DNA of 64,000 bases from Candidatus Obscuribacter sp. (GCA_016712465.1 JADJQZ010000001.1:124001-188000), one strand, 5' to 3'; counted from the stretch's first letter, positions 24,920 through 34,234 are shown. Notes: a model not told the origin generated them from the sequence alone. Numbers and translations are program-made.

Positions 24920-24961
24920 CCAAAGCCTCATTTGAAAAACTTTCCGAGGTTTTGGTTTTTT
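24920..24961 (+). terminator. rho-independent terminator
   Basis: CCAAAGCCTC pairs with GAGGTTTTGG and is followed by a run of T. It lies directly after the 141-aa gene. Confidence 0.75.
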
Positions 24962-25171
24962 GCCCTGGTCTACCCATACATATAGTTGTCGAGAAGTGAT
25001 CTCCGCGAGAAATGGCATCCCAAGAGGTGGTCACTAGTGAGCCGGGTTCGTTTCCATGTCGTATTTTTCACTTTAACCAGGCTCAAACAGCTCTACAATC
25101 AGTATTCTAGTGATTTTTCCCAATGCAGCTGCTGAGGTTGTGAAGTTTCCATTGTTGCTTAGATCAAGCAG

Positions 25172-26624
25172 CTAACGGTGTTTTGCCCCTAGCCTCTTTG
25201 ACACCAGCCTGAACGTTCGTGCGGCGTGATAGCTTCTCGCTATTTGAAATTCAACCCCTTTTCGCGTCTCGCGCACTCTCACCGCAACATGTATGAATGT
25301 GCGCTGAAACTGGGTAACACTGCCATTTTGCTCTAGTCTGATTTGCACTTGGTGGATTAATATGTATGCCAGTGCATGCATCAACAGTCTGAACATATTC
25401 GACTTAAACTGGCTGCAACTAAGCCGATCGCATCGTGTCTCTTTGATTGACTTGATCCACATCTCGCATCTGGCCCGCCTGCAGTACACGTCCTCATACA
25501 CCTGTCTTGCCTGATATCCTGTGAGATTTGTTACCACATATCTCACTTCCAGCCCGCTGTCTGTGTAATCACACCTGGCAATTACTCTTCGCTCCCGGTC
25601 CCATGAACGGGCTGCGTAACTGGTTTCTCCATACACCCGCGCCCGCCGGTGTTCGAATTCTTGTCTTGCCTGCTGGCGCTTGTCCTTGTCGTACGTTGAC
25701 GATATCTCTTTCAGCCTTTTGTTCTTTGCCTTTTTTCCCACTTTTGCCAAGATATCTGGGCTCCTCGTATTTCCTTTTGAACTTGCTCTGTGCTTTGGCT
25801 CGAAACTGTTTCGTTTTGACAAAAGCGAATGATTGTCCTTCATGCCCAGTACGTACCGAACTCGATTCTCATCCATCCACTTGTATAGCTCATTGTCCGT
25901 GAATGCCCCATCCGCTCTCACTACAATTTCCACCCGCGGCCCATGCTTGTCTTAACCGTCTCACCAGTCTTTTCAGGATCGGCAGCGACCATTTCACTTC
26001 TCCATGATCCCCTGGACGTAGCGCTGCAACCAGCAACCAGCCATTCTCATCAAACACAAACAACGGAAAATACATGAACTTCCCATATGGACCGCCTCTG
26101 TAGAATGCGTTCAATTGCACTCCGTAGGTCTCAATGGCACTACCGTCGAAGTCCAGAACCAACCTCTTGGGCGGCTTTCGATGACATTCAATGTAATACT
26201 CCACCAGCCACTGGCTTAACTTGTACAACTCCTTGTACTGGCGCTCAGTTTCAAGCCTCTGCTGTGTTGAGTGACCGGCAAGATCCTCTCCGCTCAGCGG
26301 ATTCCTTCCCACTGCCGCCTTCAGTGCCGGATCTCCTCTCAGGCTGTCGCTGTCTGCAGTTGCCGAACACCCTGCAATGATTTGAAATACCCGCTGAGCG
26401 ATTTGCTCGAACATGTTGTGCTTGATTAGCGACTGCGTTCTGTGGTCGTCCAATCGCTCCGCCGCACCCCGGAGTAGCTTCGTTAGCTTTTCAGCCTGCG
26501 CCACAAGCAGTAATCCGGCATTTCCTGATACATCCTCGCCGTCAAACGCCAGTGTTACCTCTTTCTCCGGCAAGATATCGAGGCTAAGTTGAGAGATTCT
26601 TTGATCTGCGGTAGACTTCTTCAT
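25172..26624 (-). pseudogene. IS1380-type transposase, frameshifted
   Basis: Two overlapping frames (26624-25890 and 25933-25172) together give a DDE transposase of about 483 aa. The first carries LVLDFDGSAIETYG (first Asp) and LRPGDHGEVKWSL. The second carries VVRADGAF (second Asp) and CRRARCEMWIKSIKE (Glu). The frames join if one G is removed from the TGGGCC run near 25940, restoring QAWPRVEIVVRADG. There is no slippery A-run, so this looks like an inactivating insertion or a homopolymer read error rather than programmed frameshifting. I could not find convincing terminal inverted repeats. Confidence 0.85.
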
Positions 26625-27440
26625 CGAAAAGGTTCCTTGTTCGCTCTTTTGTGTTGCTTCGTAACCACGCATTCTGAGCCAATTTGCGAACCTTTTCCAG
26701 CTTTAAAACCTCTTTTTTGCGTTAAAGATGATCAATCTCCCATCTTTGCCAATCCTGCATCTGCTGCGCCTCTCGATACTTTAAGTCCTGTCACTTTCCC
26801 TGCGTATGGGGTATTCAGGTTGCCTTAAGACACTAACAGATATAGTTGGTTGTCGGTGTACCTGCTGTATAAGGAAACCATTGCGGGCTCAACTTTTACC
26901 TGTGATCACAGGCTGGGAAACATGGCGAAGATGACCGAATTGTCCGCTGCTCAATCCGACATGAATGAGCAAGGTTCTGCCATGTAGTGCCGTTCCGATA
27001 GTCTCCAGGGGAACAGTCGGCTGCTTTTGCCGCAAGGCAATGGGGTTTTGAATGTTCATTAAGCTGCGCTAATGCTGTACCGGTGATATTAATCTCGCTG
27101 TTGTGGTGCTTTCCCCATGATGCGCAGGCTTCCCGGCCCGACACCGATACTTCCAGCATTTTGATTAGTGACGCGGGATGGTTCAACTCTGAGGGTTTGA
27201 TGCCTTTGTTTCGAAACTGTCTCAACTAGCAAAAGACAGATTTTTGATTTGTATTCGTTCCTGGCTTCCTGCTACCAAGAGATACGTTTCAAAAAAACAT
27301 CTACCCCGAGTAAAAAAGCTCACTAAACACGAGTAACTCCTACCTTCAGCTCTTTCAGCTCAGCTCGCGCTGTTCCATGAAAGACCGGCTGCTTAGATTT
27401 AGCAACTTGCATTGCTCTCGATAATCGGAAGGAGAAGCAA
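26625..27440. other. non-coding stretch next to the insertion element
   Basis: About 815 bp between the transposase start and the cysteine hydrolase gene. A 109-codon leftward frame (27225-26896) lacks protein-like composition and a good start. Part is presumably the end of the insertion sequence and its target, but its boundary is not visible to me. Confidence 0.5.
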
Positions 27441-27932
27441 ATGAAGCAATTGAAAGTACATCGTGCCCAGGTGCCCGATGGAACCCTCGTCATAGTCGAT
27501 ATGCAGCCGGGCTACACCTTCGGTTGCAAGAATCCCAGGCTCATGGCTTCTGTACTCGCCGAGGTTCGCGATGCAAAAGCCCGGGGCTGGGGTATCGTCG
27601 CTCTGGAAGTGAAACCCTGGAAATTCGGAGAAACCGACGAGTCCATCATGCATGAACTTGGCGGCTACAAACGCTTTGTCGTTCAACGCAAGAGCGATGA
27701 CGACGGCTCCGAAGAGGTGATCAAAGCCTGCCTCGAGAACGGTTACTCGCTCTCGAACTTCCGCGTCGTGGGCGTCTACATCGATGCCTGCGTTGTCGGT
27801 ACGGCGGTTTCACTGGTGGAGAAACTGACTGAAGCCCAAGTACGTGTCGTCAAAAGAGCCTGTTCCACCAACTTTGATGAAGTTGGTGCCTGGCAAGCAT
27901 TTCGCCGGCGCATGCGGCTGAAGGTGGCGTAA
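27441..27932 (+). CDS. isochorismatase-like cysteine hydrolase
   Basis: The 163-aa protein shows the family triad: D20 in LVIVDMQPG, K84 in VVQRKSDDDGS and C117 in GVYIDACVVGTA. Enzymes of this fold hydrolyse amides or vinyl ethers such as nicotinamide, N-carbamoyl compounds or isochorismate. The substrate cannot be read from the sequence. It is shorter than nicotinamidases and lacks their metal-binding His cluster. GAAGGAGAAG precedes the ATG at 27441. It opens a rightward run with the patatin and GW-repeat genes. Confidence 0.85.
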   Translation: MKQLKVHRAQVPDGTLVIVDMQPGYTFGCKNPRLMASVLAEVRDAKARGWGIVALEVKPWKFGETDESIMHELGGYKRFVVQRKSDDDGSEEVIKACLENGYSLSNFRVVGVYIDACVVGTAVSLVEKLTEAQVRVVKRACSTNFDEVGAWQAFRRRMRLKVA

Positions 27933-28039
27933 GGAGCAGGTTCCTCCAGGAGCTTGCGCCGACCGCCCCGAGGCTGAGCGCAAGTATTGGCTGCACTTTG
28001 CACCTGCCGGTGCCTGGTGCCCCTCTCTGGAGAAACATC

Positions 28040-29023
28040 ATGATTACTCGTCATCTGGTTATCGGTGCCGGAGGCTCTCGTGCCTTCCTGACCGGTCTGG
28101 GAGCGGTGGTGGCTTTGCGCCTCAGCGGTCTCAAAGAATGGAGCACTATCGGCGGCGTCAGCGGCGGTTCCATTCCTGCGCTGTTCATGGCCCATGGTCT
28201 GGACCCTGCCGAACTGATCGACAGGCTTCTGGAAATCGACTTTCGCAAGCTGATGAAGGGCACGGCCAGTGGGTCGGACGTCATGTTTGACCACGCCGCC
28301 GACGACGAGGGCAACTTGCCTCGGGCCCGCGGCTTTGTGGCCAGGCTTCTGGAGCGTTCCGCGCTTCATACCGATCTGCTTGGCGAAGCCGTGGAGTCTG
28401 TGGTGAAGGAATGGCCGGAGAACTTCTGGACCATGGCCATGAGCGAGAAGTCCCACGTGCTCTTCACTCAGATTGGTGTCTGGGAATACGGCTTCGACGG
28501 CTCGGTGCGCATGCTCTCCTCCGAGCCCGCGCCGGTCGGTCTGGCCATTCGCGCCACCTGCGCCATCCCTGGTCTTCTGGAGCCGGTCAAGTACAAGGGG
28601 CTGGTCCTCTTCGACGGCTCTCTCAGCCCCTTCGGCGGTTGTCCTGTGGCCTTTGTGCGCAGGCACTTCCTGGCTGAATCCGACCTGGTGGTCAAATGCC
28701 GCTCCGTTGGCAAAGGCGAGAAGCGAGACCGTTGGCTCGTCAATCTCGGTCGTCGCTTGCTCTGTCATGAAAGCCGCAAGGTGGAGGTGGAGGCGCAGGA
28801 GGCCGACATCAACATCGAGCCCGTCATGCCGGAGCTGCATACCTTTCGCTTTCGCCTCAGTCCGGAACTGAAGCTGCGTGGGCTACTGGCGGGCTTCAAT
28901 GCCGCTGTGGGAGAGCTTGCTCGCCACAGTCTGCATTTCGAAGGTCGCCTGGAAGCTCTGGCTCAGTGTCTCAACTTTCACGAATTGCTCAGACTGCTCG
29001 GGGTGGAAACCCGGGTTGAATGA
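28040..29023 (+). CDS. patatin-like phospholipase, paralogue 1
   Basis: The 327-aa protein has the patatin pattern: oxyanion loop GAGGSR (9-14), nucleophile elbow GVSGG with Ser41, and the Asp of the dyad in LFDGSLS, where DGS replaces the usual DGG/DGA. Such enzymes are Ser-Asp lipid acyl hydrolases. No signal peptide is present. The ATG at 28040 follows TGGAG; an upstream start at 27998 would add a non-conserved extension. A second copy lies on the other strand at 34277-35356. The DGS change is conservative and activity is plausible. Confidence 0.88.
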   Translation: MITRHLVIGAGGSRAFLTGLGAVVALRLSGLKEWSTIGGVSGGSIPALFMAHGLDPAELIDRLLEIDFRKLMKGTASGSDVMFDHAADDEGNLPRARGFVARLLERSALHTDLLGEAVESVVKEWPENFWTMAMSEKSHVLFTQIGVWEYGFDGSVRMLSSEPAPVGLAIRATCAIPGLLEPVKYKGLVLFDGSLSPFGGCPVAFVRRHFLAESDLVVKCRSVGKGEKRDRWLVNLGRRLLCHESRKVEVEAQEADINIEPVMPELHTFRFRLSPELKLRGLLAGFNAAVGELARHSLHFEGRLEALAQCLNFHELLRLLGVETRVE

Positions 29024-29100
29024 GCTTTGGCTGTTGCTCTTCCGGTGGCGGAGCAGCAGTCTTTACCCTGCCGCCAAAACCTCAACTCTGGAGTCTGACT

Positions 29101-29544
29101 ATGAATACCATTCAGCAAGTTCTGTCTCAAAGCGGTGCCAGCGCCAAGTTCGCCGGTGTCCTCGCCCAATTCTTCGCCATGCCCGTCGGTGATACCGGCT
29201 GGAAGTGGGGGGATGCCGTCAGCGAGGCGCTGGCTTCCGGCCAGACCGTCCAGCTCGCCGACCTGCCGCTGGGTCGCTTCCTGGCCATGCCGGTGGACGG
29301 TGTGGTGGGGTTCACCTGGGGGCAGGCGGTGGAAGAGGCCGTGGCCCACGGTCAGGAAGTGGACCTGGGCGCCATGCCCATGAACCAGTACCTGGCTTCC
29401 GTGGTCGCCACCGAGGCCGGTGCCGTCAAAGCCGATGCCGCCGAAGCTGACGACTTCGAGCGCCTCACCGGCTGGAAGTGGAGCGATGCCTTCGAGATGG
29501 CTGCCAACTGCCGCAGCGAGCGTCGGGGGCGTCGCCTGCACTGA
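29101..29544 (+). CDS. GW-repeat family protein, copy 5 (147 aa)
   Basis: A diverged member on the rightward arm, 11 kb from the tandem group. Units are TGWKWGDAVSEALASGQ, GFTWGQAVEEAVAHGQ and TGWKWSDAFEMAANCRS, each of the first two followed by a DLPLGRF- or AMPMNQY-like turn, and the chain ends RRGRRLH like the others. The shared C-terminus and repeat order fix the homology despite low DNA identity. CTGGAG lies 9 nt upstream of the ATG. No bistable leader element is present here. Confidence 0.75.
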   Translation: MNTIQQVLSQSGASAKFAGVLAQFFAMPVGDTGWKWGDAVSEALASGQTVQLADLPLGRFLAMPVDGVVGFTWGQAVEEAVAHGQEVDLGAMPMNQYLASVVATEAGAVKADAAEADDFERLTGWKWSDAFEMAANCRSERRGRRLH

Positions 29545-29617
29545 GACCAAAGCTACTTCGGTAGCGCAGCACAGGTGAGCGGGAGGTAGTTATGAGCTGC
29601 CTCTCTCTCATCTTCGA

Positions 29618-29651
29618 CCCGAGCGGACAGCTTCCGCTCGGGGCCTTTTGT
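29618..29651 (+). terminator. rho-independent terminator
   Basis: CCCGAGCGGA/TCCGCTCGGG is a perfect 10-bp stem followed by CCTTTTGTTTG. It ends the GW copy 5 unit. Confidence 0.8.
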
Positions 29652-29672
29652 TTGTCTATCTGGAGAACATCC

Positions 29673-30278
29673 ATGAACAATTCTCAAACCATCACTCACG
29701 CCGACAAGGGTGTGAAGGGCGCTCGCGACGACAATCTGAAGCTGTCCGAGGGCGCTCTGGACATCGGCAAGAGCCGCTTCCTGCTCATCATCGACCCCGT
29801 GACCCGCACCAGCACCGGCACGCCCGTGGACCTCTCGGCTCTGGCCTTCATGCTCGACGACCAGGGGGTCTGCAGAAGCGAGCACGACTTCCTCTTCGAG
29901 GGCTACGTGGCCTGCCCGGGTCTGCAGCACATGGGCGATGACTGCCAGTACAGCTTCGCCGGCGAAGAGATCTCGGTGGACCCGCGCGCCATTCCTGCCC
30001 ATGTGCAGAAGGTGGTTTTCGCGGTCACCACCGAGAGTCGCCATTCGCCCGGGCACTCCATGGAGAGCCTGCACTGCCTGCATCTTTCCCTGCTCAAGGG
30101 GCGCTCGGACTCGCGTCCGGTGGTGGCCTACGGAGCGTGCGAGATGGGGGCGGCGACGGTGATTCAGGTGGCCGTCCTCAGCCGCAACAGCGAAGGCTGG
30201 GTGCTGGAGTGCTCTCTCCGGGGCTTCCAGGATGGTCTCGCGGATGTGTGCCGTGGCTTCGGACTGGACGCTCAGTAG
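29673..30278 (+). CDS. TerD-family stress protein
   Basis: The 201-aa protein follows the TerD fold: VDLSALAFMLDDQG near residue 55, HDFLFEGY, QHMGDDC, a strand VQKVVFAVTTES, and the C-terminal VLSRNSEGWVLECSLRGF. TerD domains bind calcium through conserved acidic residues and occur in tellurite/phage/stress resistance clusters. No terA, terB, terC or terZ gene is nearby, so this is a solitary member. The ATG at 29673 follows CTGGAG; the longer upstream reading crosses the terminator. Confidence 0.88.
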   Translation: MNNSQTITHADKGVKGARDDNLKLSEGALDIGKSRFLLIIDPVTRTSTGTPVDLSALAFMLDDQGVCRSEHDFLFEGYVACPGLQHMGDDCQYSFAGEEISVDPRAIPAHVQKVVFAVTTESRHSPGHSMESLHCLHLSLLKGRSDSRPVVAYGACEMGAATVIQVAVLSRNSEGWVLECSLRGFQDGLADVCRGFGLDAQ

Positions 30279-30320
30279 GGACTCGTCTTTCAACCGTCAC
30301 ACGCGGAGGTACACCCGTCT

Positions 30321-30902
30321 ATGGCAGTGACTTTGACATTGCATGTTCTGCTTAGCCTGGCTTTCGCGTACTGCCTCTTCTCCTTCCTGGAGTACGCAGT
30401 GCATCGCTTCGCCATGCACAAGATGCGCCTGGCCAACCGCTACGGTGTGTCGTTCTTGCAGCGTCTCTGTGCCAATCACATGGCGCTGCACCACAAGAGG
30501 GACTACCGTCACAAGGACCATGCCAAGGACGATCGCATCCGCGACGTTTCGCTGGCGGGCTTTGTGCCGGCGATGGTGGTGATTCTGCTGCTGGCGCTCT
30601 TCGACCCGCTGGCAGCAAGAATCAGCCTGGGCTTCGGTGTGGCCTACGGCATCCTCTGGTGGGTCGTGCACAACGAGATGCATCGCAGCGAAGGTCGCTT
30701 CTTCTCCGGGACGGCGGTTTACCGCTACCTGGAGCGGCGGCACCAGTTGCATCATCTCCATCCCGGCACCAATTACGGTGTCATTCTTCCGCTCTGGGAC
30801 TTCCTGCTACGTACCTCATGCACGCCTGAAATTCAGCGTGCAGCGGCGGCGCGGCAGGGTTCCGGCAAGGAGGAAAGTTCCCCGGACGGACCGGTCAAGT
30901 AA
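30321..30902 (+). CDS. fatty acid hydroxylase/sterol desaturase superfamily enzyme
   Basis: The 193-aa membrane protein has the di-iron histidine boxes EYAVHRFAMH, NHMALHHK, HNEMH and RRHQLHHLH, and the closing GTNYGVILPLWDFLL. These enzymes hydroxylate or desaturate membrane lipid tails. Four hydrophobic stretches separate the boxes. GGAGG lies 11 nt before the ATG. Two patatins in the same island also target lipids, which hints at an envelope-lipid theme. The substrate is unknown. Confidence 0.88.
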   Translation: MAVTLTLHVLLSLAFAYCLFSFLEYAVHRFAMHKMRLANRYGVSFLQRLCANHMALHHKRDYRHKDHAKDDRIRDVSLAGFVPAMVVILLLALFDPLAARISLGFGVAYGILWWVVHNEMHRSEGRFFSGTAVYRYLERRHQLHHLHPGTNYGVILPLWDFLLRTSCTPEIQRAAAARQGSGKEESSPDGPVK

Positions 30903-31012
30903 AGCCGGAATGTCCAGTCATTGAGCCGCCCAACCCGCGCAAACCGGGTGAACGGCTTCGGCAAGTAACAGTTGTGTCTCTAACCAAACAAACTCAGAAT
31001 CAGGAGATTCAT

Positions 31013-31327
31013 ATGACTACGCTCAATACCACCGGTCTCACCAAGGCTGCCACCTGCTTCCTCAAGGCTGTGGAAGCCCTGGAGCAGGTCTCGCTCATCA
31101 AGATCGTCGGACAGCCGCAGTACGGCCAGCCCGTGGCTGGCGACGCCGACTACAAGAGCGCCAGCCGCAACTTCGAGGCTGCCGCGCAGGCCTTTCACGA
31201 CGCCGGTCTGGCTTACGCCGCCTGCGAATTCGAGGCGGGAGCTCGCCTGGAGAAGAAGGCCGGCCGCAAGCTCGGTACGGCCGAACGTCTCTATCGGCGT
31301 GGCTACAAGGCTTGCTGCGGTCGCTAA
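31013..31327 (+). CDS. helical hypothetical protein, 104 aa
   Basis: Three amphipathic helices rich in Ala and Tyr (ASRNFEAAAQAFHDAGLAYAA; EAGARLEKKAGRKLGTAERLY) resemble TPR-like hairpins, with a basic Cys-containing end. No family recognised. Its leader contains GTCTCTAACCAAAC and CAGGAG, the same arrangement as in the leftward arm. Confidence 0.65.
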   Translation: MTTLNTTGLTKAATCFLKAVEALEQVSLIKIVGQPQYGQPVAGDADYKSASRNFEAAAQAFHDAGLAYAACEFEAGARLEKKAGRKLGTAERLYRRGYKACCGR

Positions 31328-31450
31328 GCGGCAACTCGGCAGTAAAGGGGCACCAATTGTGGTGCTCCCTCAGGCGAGTCTGGAGAGGCGGCTCAGGCTG
31401 CTCCTCTAGGCTCATTTCCACTCCCTTGGTTTCATCACCAGGAGATTTTC

Positions 31451-31705
31451 ATGTCCCCATTCTTCCTCTCCCTCATCCTTTCCTTCGTCGTCATCGGCGT
31501 GCTGACCTTCATCGGTCTGGTCGGCGGCATCGGCATGTTCAGCGGATCTGCGCGCGGTCGCGGCATCCGTGCTCTGACCACGGTGGTTTCCGTGGTCTGG
31601 ATCATCGGTGCGGCCATGGTCGGCGGCAGCGCTGCCTTCGGCGGTGCGATGCTGGCCGCGGTGCTGGTCTTCGTCTTCTTCTTCCTGCGTCAGCGCTTGC
31701 GCTGA
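31451..31705 (+). CDS. small membrane protein, 84 aa
   Basis: Two long hydrophobic segments (about residues 3-29 and 40-78) around SGSARGRGIRA, which would form a cytoplasmic loop. CAGGAG precedes the ATG by 6-7 nt. No family recognised. Confidence 0.7.
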   Translation: MSPFFLSLILSFVVIGVLTFIGLVGGIGMFSGSARGRGIRALTTVVSVVWIIGAAMVGGSAAFGGAMLAAVLVFVFFFLRQRLR

Positions 31706-31769
31706 GCGGCCAGAGAAGCCCTCAGTCAGCAACCACCCATTCACTCAACTCAACTTCGGACTAAACATC

Positions 31770-32165
31770 ATGAACCGCAACGAATTCTTCGCCCGCATCT
31801 GCATCGTCCCGGTGCTCTTCCTCGCGGCCTCCCTCCTCGGCGCCATCACTTCTTCCTGGTGGGCGGCGCCCCTGATCGGCTTCGGCTTCGCCCTGGCCTT
31901 CACCTTCGTGTCGGAGCGCCTGCTGCGTCAGAAGCTCATGGGCAAGATCGGCGGTAGCCCGCTCTCCTGGTACACGGTGCATCTGATCGGTGAGACCCTC
32001 ACCATCGCTGCCCTGGCCTGGCTCTGCGCCGTCCTCTTCGGCATGGAGAAGGTGCCCGGCTGGACCTACACCATCATGGCCACGGCCACCTGGGGCTATC
32101 TCTGCAAGGAGATGATCTTCAAGCTGCCGGGTCTGATCGCCCTCTGGCTTGCCACGCGCCGCTAA
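31770..32165 (+). CDS. integral membrane protein, 131 aa
   Basis: Four hydrophobic segments with basic loops (SERLLRQKLMGKIGG) and a positively charged end (LATRR). No family recognised. The Shine-Dalgarno site is poor, so translation may be coupled to the gene 65 bp upstream. The strong terminator downstream closes the rightward run. Confidence 0.65.
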   Translation: MNRNEFFARICIVPVLFLAASLLGAITSSWWAAPLIGFGFALAFTFVSERLLRQKLMGKIGGSPLSWYTVHLIGETLTIAALAWLCAVLFGMEKVPGWTYTIMATATWGYLCKEMIFKLPGLIALWLATRR

Positions 32166-32251
32166 GAAGAAGGGCCTGAGGCATTGACCTCGGTCGAATA
32201 AAACCCGGCCGTAAGACGACGAGCCCCAGCCGGCTCTAGTTTGAGGCTTTC

Positions 32252-32297
32252 AAGACAAGGACTGCCCGAGGGGCAGTCCTGTCTTTCTTGCTTTTTT
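32252..32297 (+). terminator. strong rho-independent terminator
   Basis: AAGACAAGGACTGCCC pairs with GGGCAGTCCTGTCTT around a 3-4-nt loop, then TTCTTGCTTTTTT. It ends the rightward run of membrane-protein genes. Confidence 0.85.
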
Positions 32298-32768
32298 GCC
32301 TGCTGCTACGCCAAAATATAGTAAAACAAAACACTCCAGCACCAGGAGTTTTCAGAACTGTTCGAGGGAGAAACCCCTCCTCCATCAAGTGCTGGCATCT
32401 GCCGGTAAAGAAAGGTTTCGCTTTCAAAAGCTTCAGGTCTCTAGACCTCATAACCTTGATCAGGCTTTGGTTTGTGGTTACGGTTTGTTTCTTTGTGTGT
32501 GCAAAAGTGACAGGAAACCCTTGTGGCTAGCGCAGCTTCTCATTATTTTTTTCTTGAGTTGCATCAAAATGAAGCCGCTTTCAGGCTTGGGTATTGAATC
32601 CGAACCATTTGTCTTGTGAGGATGGGGTGTAATCAGTCCATCCCCCACGCAGTTTCCCAGTCTCTTAACAGGCATCCCCACCACCTTCGCCCTTTGATCC
32701 GGCACTGATCTGGCTGGAGGTTGGAGACTGCGTAGTCGGCTTTAACAATCGTTTAAAAAAGGAACTCT
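32298..32768. other. intergenic region without a supported gene
   Basis: About 470 bp. Short frames on both strands lack start sites and protein-like composition. AATATAGTAA-like AT-rich text at about 32318 could be a promoter, but no -35 is evident. Confidence 0.45.
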
Positions 32769-33539
32769 ATGACGACATCCAATCCCACGCTTCAGGCTTC
32801 CCTGCTTGCTGCTTACGCCAGTTTGGCCAGGCAAAGCGATGAAAAGTTTGAAGCGATTTTGTCGCCTCACCGGCTTCGTGTTGCTGCTCTTGAAAGTGCT
32901 GTGAAAGAGGCACGGGAGAAGCAACTGCCCCTGATCACCAGAGAGCACGACAGGCAATACCGTGCCGCTTACCGCCAGTACGAGCAGAAACATCGTGCTG
33001 CCGGCATCGCGCATGGCACAAGCCTCACCCTGGCGGTAAATGCCCTCATGGCCGAGCGGGAACAGATTCGCATCCGGCGTGCGGACTGTCTTATCGATGT
33101 TATTTCTTGTTACGAGGCGGCGCTTCAGGAGTTCGGCGTCGACCATCCTGCCTGCCTTCCCCTTTTGGATGCGGTCAAGTGCGCGCAGTATCATGCCGAC
33201 GCCGTCGCCGCCGCAAGTGAGCGCCAGGCCTACAGCCTCTATCTGGCTGAGAAGGTGAAACAAGACGGCATCCTTGCCGCCTGCGAGGAAAGTATTCTGA
33301 ACGAAAGAAACGCTGCTCTCTCGGCAATTGATCAAAGCTGCCGGGCCGCCGAAAGTGGTTTGCTGGCGCCGCTGATGCAAGAGCTGGATGAAGCAAGGTC
33401 GCAACTGGAGCTGGTCATGACCACGGTCGGTGCTGAGCAGGAAGAAGCACGGCAGCGGCGACTTTCCATTTACGCCTCCTATCGGGACGGTGTGATCGGG
33501 GCTGAACAGGCTATTCGGCAACTGAGGTCGGCAAGCTGA
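32769..33539 (+). CDS. long helical (coiled-coil) protein, 256 aa
   Basis: Nearly all alpha-helical with heptad-like charged stretches (VKEAREKQLPLITREHDRQY; QELDEARSQLELVMTTV). No signal peptide, membrane segment or catalytic motif. Probably a dimeric rod; function unknown. AAAGGAAC precedes the ATG at 32769. A clear hairpin ends the unit. Confidence 0.7.
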   Translation: MTTSNPTLQASLLAAYASLARQSDEKFEAILSPHRLRVAALESAVKEAREKQLPLITREHDRQYRAAYRQYEQKHRAAGIAHGTSLTLAVNALMAEREQIRIRRADCLIDVISCYEAALQEFGVDHPACLPLLDAVKCAQYHADAVAAASERQAYSLYLAEKVKQDGILAACEESILNERNAALSAIDQSCRAAESGLLAPLMQELDEARSQLELVMTTVGAEQEEARQRRLSIYASYRDGVIGAEQAIRQLRSAS

Positions 33540-33548
33540 GTGAATTCG

Positions 33549-33574
33549 GAAGAGGGGTGGCAACACCCTTCTTC
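33549..33574 (+). terminator. rho-independent terminator
   Basis: GAAGAgGGGTG pairs with CACCCTTCTTC and is followed by CTTTCCTTTG. It lies just past the coiled-coil gene. Confidence 0.75.
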
Positions 33575-33796
33575 CTTTCCTTTGAATGTGCAATCTATGG
33601 CTTTTCGGCATAATAATTCCGGCTTTCTACCAGCCGTTGCCCTCATCCCTTTCTCGTTTTTTTTTAGAATACGCAAGAATATAGTAATACCTTCTGATTT
33701 TTTTGATATAAGAAAACATTTTGCATCGTGGCTTGCAATCGAGCGGAAGAGAAAAGCTATAGCAGTCCTTTCTCTTCCGTCTCGTTTGTCGAAGGC

Positions 33797-34102
33797 TTAG
33801 CTGTGCACCCGAACAAGTTCGAGTTTGCGCCCACAGTATGTTCCTCCCAGTTTGCCGCGCCAATGCGGCAGAGGCTCTTGCGGCACAGTCTTGAGACGGC
33901 GCCAGAGCCAGGGAAGCGCATACCAGAGCAGGTCGCCGGCCAGTACACCGAACCAGGGCAGCACTCGCCATAGGGCTTCGCTGACTGTCGGTGCTGTGAC
34001 GGCACAGGCTATGCCTGCCACTACGTTCTTTCCCAGAAAGAAAGTCATGGAAGCCTTACCAAAGGCAAGGGCATGCATCAGTCTGAGTGTCTCTTTGAAC
34101 AT
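33797..34102 (-). CDS. small membrane protein, 101 aa
   Basis: Starting at MFKETLRLMHALAFG, it has two or three hydrophobic segments (NVVAGIACAVTAP; LPWFGVLAGDLLWYALPWLW) and a basic C-terminus. GAGG lies 6 nt before the ATG. Upstream is GTATATCTAGCAAACAAAG, the island's leader pattern. Longer upstream readings run into hairpins. Confidence 0.65.
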   Translation of the reverse strand: MFKETLRLMHALAFGKASMTFFLGKNVVAGIACAVTAPTVSEALWRVLPWFGVLAGDLLWYALPWLWRRLKTVPQEPLPHWRGKLGGTYCGRKLELVRVHS

Positions 34103-34148
34103 AGCTGCCTCTTTGTTTGCTAGATATACAAAAAGAGTGCAGTCTCCA

Positions 34149-34234
34149 CATCTGTCGAATCGAAGACAGATGTAAGAGCCCTGCCCAATAAGAATCCTGG
34201 CCTCGATGTCACCTATTCTCATTGGGCAGGGCTC
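34149..34234 (-). terminator. two adjacent long hairpins
   Basis: GAGCCCTGCCCAATAAGAAT (34177-34196) pairs with 34215-34234 at 19 of 20 positions. ACATCTGTC/GACAGATGT (34149-34174) is perfect. They lie between the second patatin and the small membrane protein, and CTTTTTGTATATCT follows on the minus strand. Confidence 0.7.

Noticed and set aside
24962..26850. Terminal inverted repeats of the IS1380-type element
   Set aside because: Short similarities such as GAGGTTTT near both sides were seen, but no convincing inverted pair with a flanking duplication.
26896..27225. 109-codon leftward frame between the transposase and the cysteine hydrolase
   Set aside because: No Shine-Dalgarno site, odd composition, no recognisable domain; it may be insertion-element remnant.
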